This document shows, one piece after another, positions 17,245 to 26,979 of a DNA stretch of 64,000 nt; the first letter of the stretch is position 1; every line of letters starts with the position of its first letter. The stretch covers positions 1-64,000 of the forward strand of contig NZ_AFXQ01000008.1 in assembly GCF_000224415.1 (NCBI RefSeq), read 5' to 3'. The notes under the pieces are model-generated. The model had not been told where the DNA came from. It made no database searches and was given only the letters and a program-made list of their open reading frames with translations. A program made the position numbers and the translations under genes. Source of the stretch: Citricoccus sp. CH26A. Lineage in GTDB: Bacteria; Actinomycetota; Actinomycetes; Actinomycetales; Micrococcaceae.

Positions 17245-20049
17245 GTGAGCAACCCGGCCAGCACCGGCACCGGCGGACCCGCAACTGAGGAGGACACCAT
17301 CCAGGACCTCCCCGGCGCAGGCTCACCCGCGGACCCCCACGCCGCCACCCCCGCTGGCTCCCGGACTCCTCGGGTCGGCTCCCCTGCCGCAGCGGTGGCC
17401 GGTGGAGCGGACCACCCCGACGTGCGCCGTCGCCACCACCTGCGCCGGCGCGGACTGGGGGCGATCGCCCGCCCGGACGACGAGGCCCTCGCCGCCCGCG
17501 GCCTGGACGAGTCCGCCGTTGAGGAGCGGATCGGCAAGGGGCTGACCAACCGCCAGCCGCGGGACACCTCCCGTTCGATCTGGAAGATCCTGCGCGTCCA
17601 CGTGCTGACCATGTTCAACCTCGCCATCGGCGCCTGCGCGGTGGCGATCATCGTGCTGGGCCGCTGGTTCGACCTGGTGTTCTGCCTCGCGGCCGTGGCC
17701 AACGTGATCATCGGCGTGGTCCAGGAGTACTCGGCCAAGCGCAAGCTGGACCAGATTGCCCTGCTGCACCAGGACGCCGCCCACGTCATGCGCTCCGGTG
17801 AGCGGCAGGAGGTGCGGCTGGAGGACATCGTCCTGGACGACGCCGTGGTGCTGCGGCGCGGGGACCAGGTCCCGGCGGACGGGGTGATGCTGAGGGCGGA
17901 CGGCCTGGACATCGACGAGTCCATGCTGACCGGGGAGTCCGATCCCGTGGGCAAGCTGCCCGGGGACGTGGTGCTCTCCGGCTCGGCCGTGCTCTCCGGG
18001 CACGGGGTGTTCCGCGTCTCGGCCGTCGGCGCGGACTCACACGCCTCGCAACTGGCGATCGAGGCCCGCACGTTCTCCAAGATCCCCTCGGAGCTGCGCG
18101 GGGCCCTGGACACGGTCGCCACGTGGCTCACCATCGCCCTGGTGCCGATCGTGGCGATCATCCTCAACGGCCAGGTCCAGGCGATCGGCGGCTGGGCGTA
18201 CGCGGTACAGAACAACGCGATCGAGCCCGCGGTCGTGGCCTCCGTCGCCGCGATCACCTCGATGATCCCCCAGGGGCTGGCCCTGATGACCACGATCTCC
18301 TTCGCGGTGGCCGCGCTGAAGCTGGCCCAGGACCAGGTCCTGATCCAGGAACAACCGGCGGTGGAGATCCTGGCCCGCGTGGACACCGTCTGCCTGGACA
18401 AGACCGGCACGCTCACCGAGGGCCGCGTCATCTTCGACGGGGTCACCGACCTCTCCGCCTCCCGCCACATGCACGACGACGGCGCCCGCGTCCTGGCCTG
18501 GTTCGGCGCCGACGTGAACGCCAACCCCACGGCCCTGGCCCTGCGCGAGGCCTTCCCGCACGTCCCCGAGGAGGCGCCCTCTGCGCAGGTGCCCTTCTCC
18601 TCCGCCCGGCGCTGGTCCGCCGTCGCCTTCGGGTCCGAGGACGGCGCCGGCCCCTCGGGCCCGGGTTCCGCCCCGCACGGGGCGTGGGTCCTGGGCGCCC
18701 CGGAGGCCCTGCTCGACGGGGACCGTTCCGAGGGAACGGACACCCATCGGATCGAGGCCCTCTGCCAGGAGACGACGGACCGGGGGCTGCGCACCATGCT
18801 GCTCTGCCGGTCGGACACTCCGGTGGCGCCCGGTGCGTGGTTCGGGCCCAGGGGGCCGACGTCGGGACCGGGCGCCGGGCCCGCCACCGACACCGGGCCC
18901 GCCGCCGGGACCGGCAACGGCCGCCGGACCGGTGAGCGACTGCCCCGGGGGCTGGTCCCGGTGGCGTTGCTGACCTTCCGGGAGAAGGTCCGCGACGACG
19001 CCCACGAGACCCTCGAGTACTTCCGCGCCCAGGGCGTGGAGCTGAAGATCATCTCGGGGGACAACCCGCGCACCGTGGCCGCGGTCGCGCGCGAGGTCGG
19101 GATGACGCTGCACGGGGACGGTTACGACGCCCGGCACCTGCCCGAGGACGACGATCAACGGCGGGAGGTCCTGGACACCCACTCCGTGTTCGGCCGGGTC
19201 ACCCCCGACCAGAAGAAGGGGATGGTCAAGGCCCTGCAGGAGGCCGGGCACGTGGTGGCGATGACCGGGGACGGCATCAATGACGCCCTGGCCCTGAAGT
19301 CCGCGGACCTGGGCATCGCCATGGGCAACGGCGCCCCGGCCACCAAGGCCGTGTCCCGCCTGGTGCTGCTGGACAGCCGCTTCTCCCGGTTGCCGGCCGT
19401 GCTGGCCGAGGGGCGTCAGGTGATCGCCAACATCGAGCAACTGGCCCACCTGTACCTGACCAAGACCGCCTACGCCGTGCTGTTCGGCGTGGTGTTCTCC
19501 CTGCTGGCCTGGCAGTACCCGCTGCTGCCGAGACAGGCCTCCACCGTGGACTTCCTGATGATCGGGCTGCCCACGTTCTTCCTGGCCCTGGCGCCCAACC
19601 AGCGCCGTTACGTCCCGGGGTTCCTCGGCCGCGCCCTGCGCTTCGCCATCCCCTCCGGGGTGGTCATCCTCACGGGCCTGCTGGCCGTGAACGGTTATGC
19701 CCGCTGGCTCACGGAGGAGGTCTCGGTCCGGCAGGTCCAGACCGCCTCCGTCATCACGCTGACCCTGATGGGCCTGTGGGTGCTCAACCTCATCTCCCGG
19801 CCGATGACCCGGTGGAAGCTGGTGCTCGTCGGTTCCATGTACGTGCTGCTGTTCCTGGTCCTCACGGTCCCGGCCTCTCAGGAGTTCCACCAGTTCGAGT
19901 ACCCGCCCACGGACCTCACCGTGGCCGCCGTGGCGACCGGCGCGGTGGCCTGCGTCCTGCTCGAGGGCATCCACCAGGTCCACCGGTCCTGGCTCCACCG
20001 CTCGGGGACCCACCGGGCGATGTCCGGGACCGCGGACTCGGCCGGTTGA
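17245..20049 (+). CDS. CtpE-like cation-transporting P-type ATPase
   Basis: This 934-residue P-type ATPase most resembles the CtpE group (Ca2+ uptake in mycobacteria). It has a disordered Ala/Pro-rich N-terminus of about 70 residues, the actuator motif TGES (229-232), phosphorylated Asp385 in DKTGTLTEG, hinge GDGIND (Asp676, Asp680) followed by ALALKSADLG, and about ten membrane helices. The helix-4 motif is IPQGLAL, so the acidic residue of PEGL-type Ca2+ pumps is Gln here. A Gly/Pro-rich insert of about 30 residues (around 18840-18940) interrupts the nucleotide domain. Start GTG 17245 follows GGGAGAC; longer ATG/GTG starts lack one. There is no metal-binding N-terminal domain, arguing against heavy-metal transport. 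Confidence 0.85.
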   Translation: MSNPASTGTGGPATEEDTIQDLPGAGSPADPHAATPAGSRTPRVGSPAAAVAGGADHPDVRRRHHLRRRGLGAIARPDDEALAARGLDESAVEERIGKGLTNRQPRDTSRSIWKILRVHVLTMFNLAIGACAVAIIVLGRWFDLVFCLAAVANVIIGVVQEYSAKRKLDQIALLHQDAAHVMRSGERQEVRLEDIVLDDAVVLRRGDQVPADGVMLRADGLDIDESMLTGESDPVGKLPGDVVLSGSAVLSGHGVFRVSAVGADSHASQLAIEARTFSKIPSELRGALDTVATWLTIALVPIVAIILNGQVQAIGGWAYAVQNNAIEPAVVASVAAITSMIPQGLALMTTISFAVAALKLAQDQVLIQEQPAVEILARVDTVCLDKTGTLTEGRVIFDGVTDLSASRHMHDDGARVLAWFGADVNANPTALALREAFPHVPEEAPSAQVPFSSARRWSAVAFGSEDGAGPSGPGSAPHGAWVLGAPEALLDGDRSEGTDTHRIEALCQETTDRGLRTMLLCRSDTPVAPGAWFGPRGPTSGPGAGPATDTGPAAGTGNGRRTGERLPRGLVPVALLTFREKVRDDAHETLEYFRAQGVELKIISGDNPRTVAAVAREVGMTLHGDGYDARHLPEDDDQRREVLDTHSVFGRVTPDQKKGMVKALQEAGHVVAMTGDGINDALALKSADLGIAMGNGAPATKAVSRLVLLDSRFSRLPAVLAEGRQVIANIEQLAHLYLTKTAYAVLFGVVFSLLAWQYPLLPRQASTVDFLMIGLPTFFLALAPNQRRYVPGFLGRALRFAIPSGVVILTGLLAVNGYARWLTEEVSVRQVQTASVITLTLMGLWVLNLISRPMTRWKLVLVGSMYVLLFLVLTVPASQEFHQFEYPPTDLTVAAVATGAVACVLLEGIHQVHRSWLHRSGTHRAMSGTADSAG

Positions 20050-20160
20050 GGGACCGTGGGGGCGGTCACTCATGGTGGTGGGGTCGTTGCGGCCCGTGGT
20101 CGAATGGTCAGGCGGACCCCGCCGGGGCCGTAGAGCCCCTCCCCGTCCCACGGAGTCACG

Positions 20161-21393
20161 ATGCCCCTTGCACCCCCAGAGCGAACCGCCGACGTCCTCG
20201 TGATCGGCGGTGGCAACGCCGGGATCTCCCTGGCCGCCCGGTTGCACCGCAAGGGCATCGCGGACATCGCCGTCGTGGAGCCCAAGTCCACGCACCACTA
20301 CCGGCCGATGCTGTCCTACGTGGGTGCCGGGTTGAAGACCACGCACCAGATGTCCCGGGCCCAGCACCGCGTGATGCCCCGCGGTGTGCGATGGGTCCAG
20401 GACAGCGTCCGGGCCCTGGACCCGGTGGCACGGACCGCCACCCTGTCCACGGGCGAGCGCATCGGCTACCGGGACGTCGTGATCTGCGCGGGCTCGACCC
20501 CGGACTGGGATCACGTGCCCGGCAGCGCCGAGGCGGTGGCCGGCCCGCACGCCTCCACGAACTACACCGTGGACCTGGCCCCCAAGACCTGGGAGCTGAT
20601 CCGCGGGCTGCGCCGCGGACGGGCGCTGTTCACCATCCCGGACGGCCCGGCCCCCACCCCGCAGATCGGGCAGAAGATCCTCTACCTCGCCTGTGACTAC
20701 TGGCAGCGCCAGGGCGTGTTGCAGGACATCGAGGTGACCCTGCTGACGCCCACCGGGACCCTGTTCGGCCAGCCGGACGTGGACCGGGTCCTACAGCCGT
20801 GGGTGGATCGCTACGGGATCACGGTCCTGACGGACGCGCGCGTGCGCTCCATCGACGCCGGCGCCCGCCGACTGCACGCCACGGTCGACGGGACGCCCCG
20901 TGACCTGCCCTACGACCTGTTGCACCACTCCCCGGTCCACGCGGCACCGGCCTGGATCGCCGAGGCCGGACTGGGCACCGCCGCGGGCGGGGAGGCCACA
21001 GCGGGACCGGGCACGACCGCGGCCGGCTACGCGGACGTGGATCCGCACACCCTGCGCCACCGGCGGGTGCCCACCGTGTGGGCCTGCGGGGACGCGGCGG
21101 CGCTGCAGACCACCTCCTCCGGGGGCGGGCTGCGCCACCAGACCAAGGTCCTCGCCGCGAACCTGCTGGCCACCCGGGAGGGCCGCGCACCCACCGCCCG
21201 GTACGACGGCTACACAGTGACACCCGTGACCGTGCAGCGGGGGCGGGCGGTCTTCGCCGAGTACGACCGGGACAACGACCTGGCGCCCAGCATCCCCGGG
21301 GTCCCGCTGCTGGGCCCGAACCGCGCCCTCTGGTTCCTCGACCTCGAGGTCCTCCCGCGGGATTACTGGAACGTCATCCTCAGGGGTTTCTAG
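20161..21393 (+). CDS. SQR-like FAD-dependent NAD(P)H/sulfide oxidoreductase
   Basis: This 410-residue flavoprotein belongs to the two-dinucleotide-binding-domain family that includes type II sulfide:quinone oxidoreductases. FAD is bound by VLVIGGGNAGISLAARL at residues 11-27. HHYRPMLSYVGAGL matches the SQR 'xxYxPxxxxVGxG' block, and VWACGDAAALQT is the second FAD site. One Cys (ILYLACDYW) lies near the position of an SQR active Cys; the C-terminal Cys expected for classical SQR is not evident, so sulfide oxidation is not assured. Start ATG 20161 with CGGAGT upstream. It stands alone between the ATPase and the malic enzyme. A quinone-linked NADH dehydrogenase-like role is the alternative. Confidence 0.72.
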   Translation: MPLAPPERTADVLVIGGGNAGISLAARLHRKGIADIAVVEPKSTHHYRPMLSYVGAGLKTTHQMSRAQHRVMPRGVRWVQDSVRALDPVARTATLSTGERIGYRDVVICAGSTPDWDHVPGSAEAVAGPHASTNYTVDLAPKTWELIRGLRRGRALFTIPDGPAPTPQIGQKILYLACDYWQRQGVLQDIEVTLLTPTGTLFGQPDVDRVLQPWVDRYGITVLTDARVRSIDAGARRLHATVDGTPRDLPYDLLHHSPVHAAPAWIAEAGLGTAAGGEATAGPGTTAAGYADVDPHTLRHRRVPTVWACGDAAALQTTSSGGGLRHQTKVLAANLLATREGRAPTARYDGYTVTPVTVQRGRAVFAEYDRDNDLAPSIPGVPLLGPNRALWFLDLEVLPRDYWNVILRGF

Positions 21394-21521
21394 GGCGCGA
21401 CAGCGTGACGACACACGACTGAGGAGTAGGTCTGCCCGCCGATAGACTCGGCCTCGATCAGGACTGGTCCGTCGGCCATGGAGCAGACGACCATTCGGCC
21501 CTCTCCTACGAAGGAGCTCTC

Positions 21522-22910
<1,389 letters not shown>

Positions 22911-22919
22911 TCCCTCTCA

Positions 22920-22999
22920 CGGGACCGGTGGGATCTCGGGATCCCCCGTCCCGCGTCCTGGCGGCCGGCGCCACCGACCCTGGTCGGGGCGCCGGCCGC
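22920..22999 (+). terminator. Two consecutive terminator hairpins after the malic enzyme
   Basis: The first hairpin nests GGGATC/GATCCC (22930-22935 with 22940-22945) inside GGGAC/GTCCC (22921-22925 with 22948-22952). The second is a perfect 12-bp stem (22961-22972 with 22988-22999) enclosing CCGAC/GTCGG. Neither has a poly-T tail. Confidence 0.75.
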
Positions 23000-23041
23000 C
23001 GGCGTCTGCGGTAACCGAAGTCTGGGAACTGGCTGGGAAGT

Positions 23042-23067
23042 GTTTGACCGTCCGGCGGTGCGGGTGA
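23042..23067 (+). promoter_or_regulatory. Candidate stress-sigma-type promoter of the YtxH gene
   Basis: GTTT at 23042-23045 is followed after 16 nt by GGGTGA at 23062-23067, close to the GTTT-N14-16-GGGTAY pattern of actinobacterial SigB/SigH-type sigma factors. TTGACC within it (23044-23049) could instead be a housekeeping -35. It lies about 50 nt upstream of the gene. Confidence 0.35.
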
Positions 23068-23116
23068 AGACTCGAGGCATCACCCAACCGGCGGGACCCG
23101 CCACGAAGGAGACACG

Positions 23117-23572
23117 ATGAAGCGATTGATCACCCTGGGCGTCGGCGCGGCGATCGGCTATCTGCTGGGGAGCCGCGAAGGCCGCCAGAACCTCGACAAG
23201 TTCGCGAAGAATGCGCAGAAGCTCTGGAACGACCCCAAGACCCAGGAGCAGGTCCACAAGGCTGCCTCCACCGTGAAGGACAAGGCCCCGGGCGTGGCGG
23301 ACAAGGCCACCGGGCTGGCCGACAAGGCCGCTGACTCGATCCGGGACCGCGCCCCCGGCGTGGCGGACAAGGCCAGTGCCGCGGCCCACGCCGTGGCGGA
23401 CAAGGCGACCGCCGCCACCCAGGACCTGGCCGACAGGGCGGGCACCAGTTCCCAGGAGTCGGGCGGCAAGCACGCCTCGGCCGGCACGTCCTCCGACACC
23501 GGTCAGCAGGGCGGCACTCCCACCCCCGGTCCGTCCCAGACCTCCGGAGGCAGCGGACCGGACCGCTACTGA
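23117..23572 (+). CDS. YtxH-like general-stress membrane-anchored protein
   Basis: This 151-residue protein has an N-terminal glycine-rich helix typical of YtxH (LITLGVGAAIGYLLGSREGR) and then a long amphipathic Ala/Lys/Asp-rich segment. The segment carries imperfect repeats such as KAPGVADKATGLADKA and RAPGVADKASAAAHAV that resemble LEA/apolipoprotein-like helices. A Gly/Ser/Thr/Pro tail ends the protein. YtxH proteins are linked to general stress in Firmicutes; here the repeats suggest a desiccation- or osmoprotective, membrane-tethered rod. Start ATG 23117 follows AAGGAGACACG. Monocistronic, closed by an excellent terminator. Confidence 0.8.
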   Translation: MKRLITLGVGAAIGYLLGSREGRQNLDKFAKNAQKLWNDPKTQEQVHKAASTVKDKAPGVADKATGLADKAADSIRDRAPGVADKASAAAHAVADKATAATQDLADRAGTSSQESGGKHASAGTSSDTGQQGGTPTPGPSQTSGGSGPDRY

Positions 23573-23595
23573 GCGTCCCGTCTCCCGCGCGACAG

Positions 23596-23636
23596 GAGAA
23601 GACCCCGGTTCCCACCCAGGGAACCGGGGTCTTCTC
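23596..23636. terminator. Strong terminator after the YtxH gene
   Basis: GAAGACCCCGGTTCCC (23598-23613) pairs perfectly with 23619-23634, extended by two more pairs, around a 5-nt loop. It lies between convergent genes and can serve both. Confidence 0.9.
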
Positions 23637-23671
23637 GTCGTCGGGCCCTGGATGATCCGGGGCCCCGGTGG

Positions 23672-25123
23672 TCAGGCCTGCACGCGGTTGCGCAGCGCGA
23701 AGGAGGCCCCGTAGTGGTTCTCGGGCAGGTGGTCGCCCCGGCCGAACAGCTTGTGGCGCATGGTGCCCTCGGTGTACTCGGTCTTGTAGCGGCCCAGCTT
23801 CTGCAGTTCCGGGACCACGTACTGCACGATGTCCTCGAAGGTGCCCGGGGTGATGTGGTAAGCGAGGTTGAACCCGTCCACGTCGGTCTCGTCCTGGATG
23901 CGGGCCAGCTCCTTCGCCACGGTCTCGCCAGAGCCGATGATGACCGGGCCGAACCCGCCGACGCCGCACCACTCGGCGATGCGTCGCACCGTCCACGGGT
24001 TGCCGTCGTCCCCCGAGGCCTTCTTGAAGGTCTCGATGGTGGACTGGATGGCGTTGGACTCCACGTCGCCCAGCGGCTCGTCGAGGTCGAACTGGGACAG
24101 GTCGATGCCCATCCAGCCGCTCATCAGCACGAGGCCGCCCTCGACGTCGATGTACTTCGTGAGCTCCTCGTACTTGGCCTGCGCCTCCTCGTCGGTGGCA
24201 CCCGTGACGATGGTCTGCATGGACATGATGCGGAGGTCGTACGGATCGCGGCCGGCCTCGACGGCGGCCCGGCGGAGCTTCGCCGCGGTGCCCTTGATGA
24301 GTTCAGCCGTGGGCGAGTTGATGAACACGGCCTCGGCGTGCTTGCCGGCGAATGCCCGGCCTCGCGTGGAGGCGCCTGCCTGGTAGATCACGGGGGTGCG
24401 CTGCTTCGACGGCTCGGTGAAGGCGATGCCGGGGGTCTTGAAGTACGTGCCCTCGTGCTCGATGCGGTGGACCTTGGACGGGTCGATGAAGACGCCCGAC
24501 TCCTTGTCGTTGACGACCGCGTCGTCCTCCCACGAGCCCTCGAGCAGCTTGTAGACCACGTCGAGGTACTCGTCGGCGTGGTTGTAGCGCTCGTCGTGTT
24601 CCATCTGGTCCTCGTGCCCGAAGTTGCGGGCGGCCGAGGGCAGGTAACCGGTGACGACGTTCCAGCCCACGCGGCCCTCGGTGAGGTGGTCCAGCGTGGC
24701 GAGGCGGCGCGCGAACGCGTACGGGTGTTCGTAGGCGGTGCCCGCGGTGACGCCGAAGGTGAGGTGCTTGGTCACGGCGGCCATCGGCGGGACCACGAGG
24801 ATCGGGTCGTTGGTGGGCACCTGGGTGCCCGCCTTCAGGGTGGCCTCGTCCGAGTTGCCGTAGACGTCGTAGGGACCCAGGACGTCGGCGATGAAGATGC
24901 CGTCGAACAGGCCCTTCTCCAGCGTCTGGGCCAGCCCCGTCCAGTACCCCAAGGTGTTGTAGTCGCGGGCATGGTCGTCCGGGTGGCGCCACAGGCCGGG
25001 GGACTGGTGGGCCACGCAGTTCATGTCGAAGGCGTTGAAGAGGATCTCACGCTGGCCGGCGGGGGTGGTCGGCACCCCGGCGGGCAGTCCGGCGGGGGTG
25101 TTCTGGGCATTCGATGACGTCAT
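23672..25123 (-). CDS. LLM-class FMN-dependent monooxygenase (NtaA/SnaA/DszA family)
   Basis: This 483-residue oxygenase belongs to the bacterial-luciferase-like NtaA/SnaA/DszA group, which uses reduced FMN and O2 on sulfones, sulfonates or aminopolyacetates. Group motifs are FNAFDMNCVAHQSPGLWRHP near the N-terminus, YWTGLAQTLEKGLFDGIFIA, TAYEHPYAFARRLATLDHLT, GRVGWNVVTGYLPSAARNFG, VIYQAGASTRGRAFA and a C-terminal DGFNLAYHITPGTFED. Start ATG 25123 has GGAAGGAGC and directly follows a SAM-I riboswitch, so it is a sulfur-starvation gene. Downstream of the DszC-like gene but with its own leader. The flavin reductase it needs is not next to it. Desulfurisation of an organosulfur compound is the best guess; the substrate is unknown. 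Confidence 0.88.
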   Translation of the reverse strand: MTSSNAQNTPAGLPAGVPTTPAGQREILFNAFDMNCVAHQSPGLWRHPDDHARDYNTLGYWTGLAQTLEKGLFDGIFIADVLGPYDVYGNSDEATLKAGTQVPTNDPILVVPPMAAVTKHLTFGVTAGTAYEHPYAFARRLATLDHLTEGRVGWNVVTGYLPSAARNFGHEDQMEHDERYNHADEYLDVVYKLLEGSWEDDAVVNDKESGVFIDPSKVHRIEHEGTYFKTPGIAFTEPSKQRTPVIYQAGASTRGRAFAGKHAEAVFINSPTAELIKGTAAKLRRAAVEAGRDPYDLRIMSMQTIVTGATDEEAQAKYEELTKYIDVEGGLVLMSGWMGIDLSQFDLDEPLGDVESNAIQSTIETFKKASGDDGNPWTVRRIAEWCGVGGFGPVIIGSGETVAKELARIQDETDVDGFNLAYHITPGTFEDIVQYVVPELQKLGRYKTEYTEGTMRHKLFGRGDHLPENHYGASFALRNRVQA

Positions 25124-25136
25124 GGTGATGCTCCTT

Positions 25137-25232
25137 CCATCGGTCCTGGCGGTAGCACCGGTCCCGCGCCCCGGGGGCGCGTGGTGGTTGCTGCGGCGTC
25201 GACGAGCCAGGTCTCTCGGCCGCTCTGGATGG
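25137..25232 (-). promoter_or_regulatory. SAM-I (S-box) riboswitch before the LLM monooxygenase
   Basis: The minus strand reads CCATCCAGAGCGGCCGAGAG, ACCTGGCTC, GACGCCGCAGCAACC, then GGTGCTACCGCCAGGACCGA, with P1 formed by CCATC (25232-25228) and GATGG (25141-25137). These are the conserved S-box blocks (RF00162-type). The ribosome-binding site GGAAGGAGC starts at the end of P1, so SAM-stabilised P1 should hinder translation. Confidence 0.9.
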
Positions 25233-25315
25233 TTACCGGGCAATTGGAGCACACCGTCCGGGGCCCGGACGAATCCGGAGTCCTCCCGTGACGGAGCCCC
25301 TCGCCCGCCGCCGGG

Positions 25316-26656
25316 TCAGGCTGTCCCGGTGGAGAGGTACGGCACCGGCGCGGTGCCGTTGACCTCCCAGTCACCCACCATGCGGGCCATGAAGACCGCC
25401 GGGTCGTGGCTGGCCAGGGTCCGGGCGTTGCGCCAGTGCCGGTCCAGCTGCAGCTCGGTGCTCGTGGCGGAGGCGCCGAGGGTGTCGAAGAGGCGCGTGC
25501 AGGTGTCCAGGACGAGCCGGGGCACCATCACGTGCGCCCGATGGGCCGTCAGGGCGGCGCGCTGCAGGGCCTCGGCGGCAGCACCGTCGTCGCTGCCGTC
25601 ACCGCCCGCGTCCGCCCCGACGGCGGCCCGCCCGCCCTGGGTGTCGCGCCCCGCGGCAGCGAGCGCCAGCGCCGTGTCCAGGTCACGCCCGGCGGCACGG
25701 ACCAGTTCCTCGGCGGTGGCCTGCTGGGCGGACAGCTCGCCGATGATCCCCAGGAGCTGGTCGTCCTCCCGCGGGGTGAGCCCGCCCGCCGTGTTCGGTG
25801 ACCGGCGCCGGCGCTTCGTCTGGTCGACCCCGTCCCTCAGCGCGGCCCGCCCGACCCCGGCGAGCAGGGCCATCAGGGTGGCCTCGTGGTGCAACGGCAC
25901 GTGCCCGTCGGCCGGCGGCAGGGCCAGCAGCTCCTCGACGCCGGCCCGGTTGAACTCGACCGTGCCGGTACCGGTCAGCCGCTGGCCGAACCCGTCCCAG
26001 TCGTCCTTGACGAGCGTCCTCGGCTGGCGGACCCTCACGACGGCGAGCGCCAGCCGCGCGGAGTCCGGGGAGCCTCCGGTGGCGCCGGACGCCAGGTTCT
26101 GCCGGGAACGGCCGCGACGGCGCCCGGGCAGGGGAACGGCGTCGTCGAGGCGGGCCGTCGCCAGGGTCCACGTGGCGAAGATGCTGCCGGTGGTGTAGTA
26201 CTTGCGGCCGCTGATCCGCAGCTGGCCGCCCTCGTCCCGGGAGACGGTCGTGTCCATCTCGCCCAGCGCCGGCCCGCGGGCCTCGGACAGCGCACTGCCG
26301 GCCAGTTCACCGTCCGCCACCCGTTCCAGCCACCTCGTGCGCAGGGCCTCGTCCGGCTGGGCGAGGACATGCTCGACGAAGCTGAGGTGGCTGCGGACCA
26401 GGTGCGCCGTGTTCGCGTCCACCGCGGCGAGGTCCATCAGCAGGCGCAGCATGTCCTCCTGACCGGCACCGGACCCCCCGGCCTCCACCGGGACGGTGAG
26501 CGCGCCGATCCCCGCCGCACGGAGCTGCTCGAGAGCGGCGAAGGGCAGGTGACGGCCAGCCTCCCGGGCCGGTTCCCCCCGGGCGATGTCCTGGAGGGCG
26601 GGGGCGAACCGCCCGGCCAGGTCCCGGTAGGTGGTGGCGTGCACGGTCGAGGTCAT
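25316..26656 (-). CDS. DszC/SfnB-like acyl-CoA-dehydrogenase-fold monooxygenase
   Basis: This 446-residue protein has the acyl-CoA dehydrogenase fold, in the branch of flavin-dependent S- or N-oxygenases such as DszC (dibenzothiophene) and SfnB. Typical segments are LRAAGIGALTVPVEAGGSGA, RLLMDLAAVDANTAHLVRSH, ISGRKYYTTGSIFATWTLA, DDWDGFGQRLTGTGTVEF and the terminal LGASATSTELQLDRHWRNAR. The catalytic Glu of true dehydrogenases is not apparent. An Arg/Gly-rich insert (LPGRRRGRSRQN) and an Ala/Gly-rich insert (around 25570-25660) make it longer than its paralogue. Start ATG 26656 with GGGAGA, which overlaps the 3' side of the riboswitch P1. With the downstream LLM enzyme it could form a two-step desulfurisation pair. 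Confidence 0.85.
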   Translation of the reverse strand: MTSTVHATTYRDLAGRFAPALQDIARGEPAREAGRHLPFAALEQLRAAGIGALTVPVEAGGSGAGQEDMLRLLMDLAAVDANTAHLVRSHLSFVEHVLAQPDEALRTRWLERVADGELAGSALSEARGPALGEMDTTVSRDEGGQLRISGRKYYTTGSIFATWTLATARLDDAVPLPGRRRGRSRQNLASGATGGSPDSARLALAVVRVRQPRTLVKDDWDGFGQRLTGTGTVEFNRAGVEELLALPPADGHVPLHHEATLMALLAGVGRAALRDGVDQTKRRRRSPNTAGGLTPREDDQLLGIIGELSAQQATAEELVRAAGRDLDTALALAAAGRDTQGGRAAVGADAGGDGSDDGAAAEALQRAALTAHRAHVMVPRLVLDTCTRLFDTLGASATSTELQLDRHWRNARTLASHDPAVFMARMVGDWEVNGTAPVPYLSTGTA

Positions 26657-26664
26657 GGAATCTC

Positions 26665-26753
26665 CCATCGGTCCCGGCGGTAGCACCCGGTCCCCTGTCA
26701 AGGGCGGGTTGCTGCGGCGTCGTCGATCCGGGTCTCTCGGCCGCTCTGGATGG
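26665..26753 (-). promoter_or_regulatory. SAM-I riboswitch before the DszC-like gene
   Basis: On the minus strand CCATCCAGAGCGGCCGAGAG, GACGCCGCAGCAACC and GGTGCTACCGCCGGGACCGA appear in S-box order. P1 pairs CCATC (26753-26749) with GATGG (26669-26665). The ribosome-binding site GGGAGA overlaps the last P1 bases, leaving 5 nt to the ATG. Confidence 0.9.
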
Positions 26754-26834
26754 CTATGGCTCCATGGGAACAGCCCCGGCACCCCGACCCGCCACGATGT
26801 GACGTTTTGTGTCGAACGTCGTGCCCGCGCCGGA

Positions 26835-26862
26835 TTGACAGGACTCCCCCGCGACCTGATTG
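26835..26862 (+). promoter_or_regulatory. Candidate promoter of the ssu operon
   Basis: TTGACA (26835-26840) is a perfect -35; 16 nt on, TGATTG (26857-26862) is a poor -10. It would start transcription just ahead of the riboswitch beginning at 26877. Confidence 0.45.
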
Positions 26863-26876
26863 ACTGGACGCGCCAA

Positions 26877-26967
26877 CCATCCAGAGCGGCCGAGAGATCT
26901 GGCTCCGTGACGCCGCAGCAACCCTCCGCTTCATCGCGGGCAAGGGTGCTCATGCCAGAAGCGATGG
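26877..26967 (+). promoter_or_regulatory. SAM-I riboswitch before the ssuBAC operon
   Basis: CCATCCAGAGCGGCCGAGAG, ATCTGGCTCC, GTGACGCCGCAGCAACC and GGTGCTCATGCCAGAAGCGA follow S-box order. P1 pairs 26877-26881 with 26963-26967 (GATGG). The ribosome-binding site GGAGAG begins inside P1, so ligand binding should mask it. Confidence 0.9.
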
Positions 26968-26979
26968 AGAGTGATCACC

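Noticed and set aside
25137-25232. Classing the leader aptamers as SAM-IV
   Set aside because: SAM-IV is common in actinobacteria, but these elements show the S-box order GAGAG, GCAGCAACC and GGTGCTA with P1 as in SAM-I. A covariance search would settle it.
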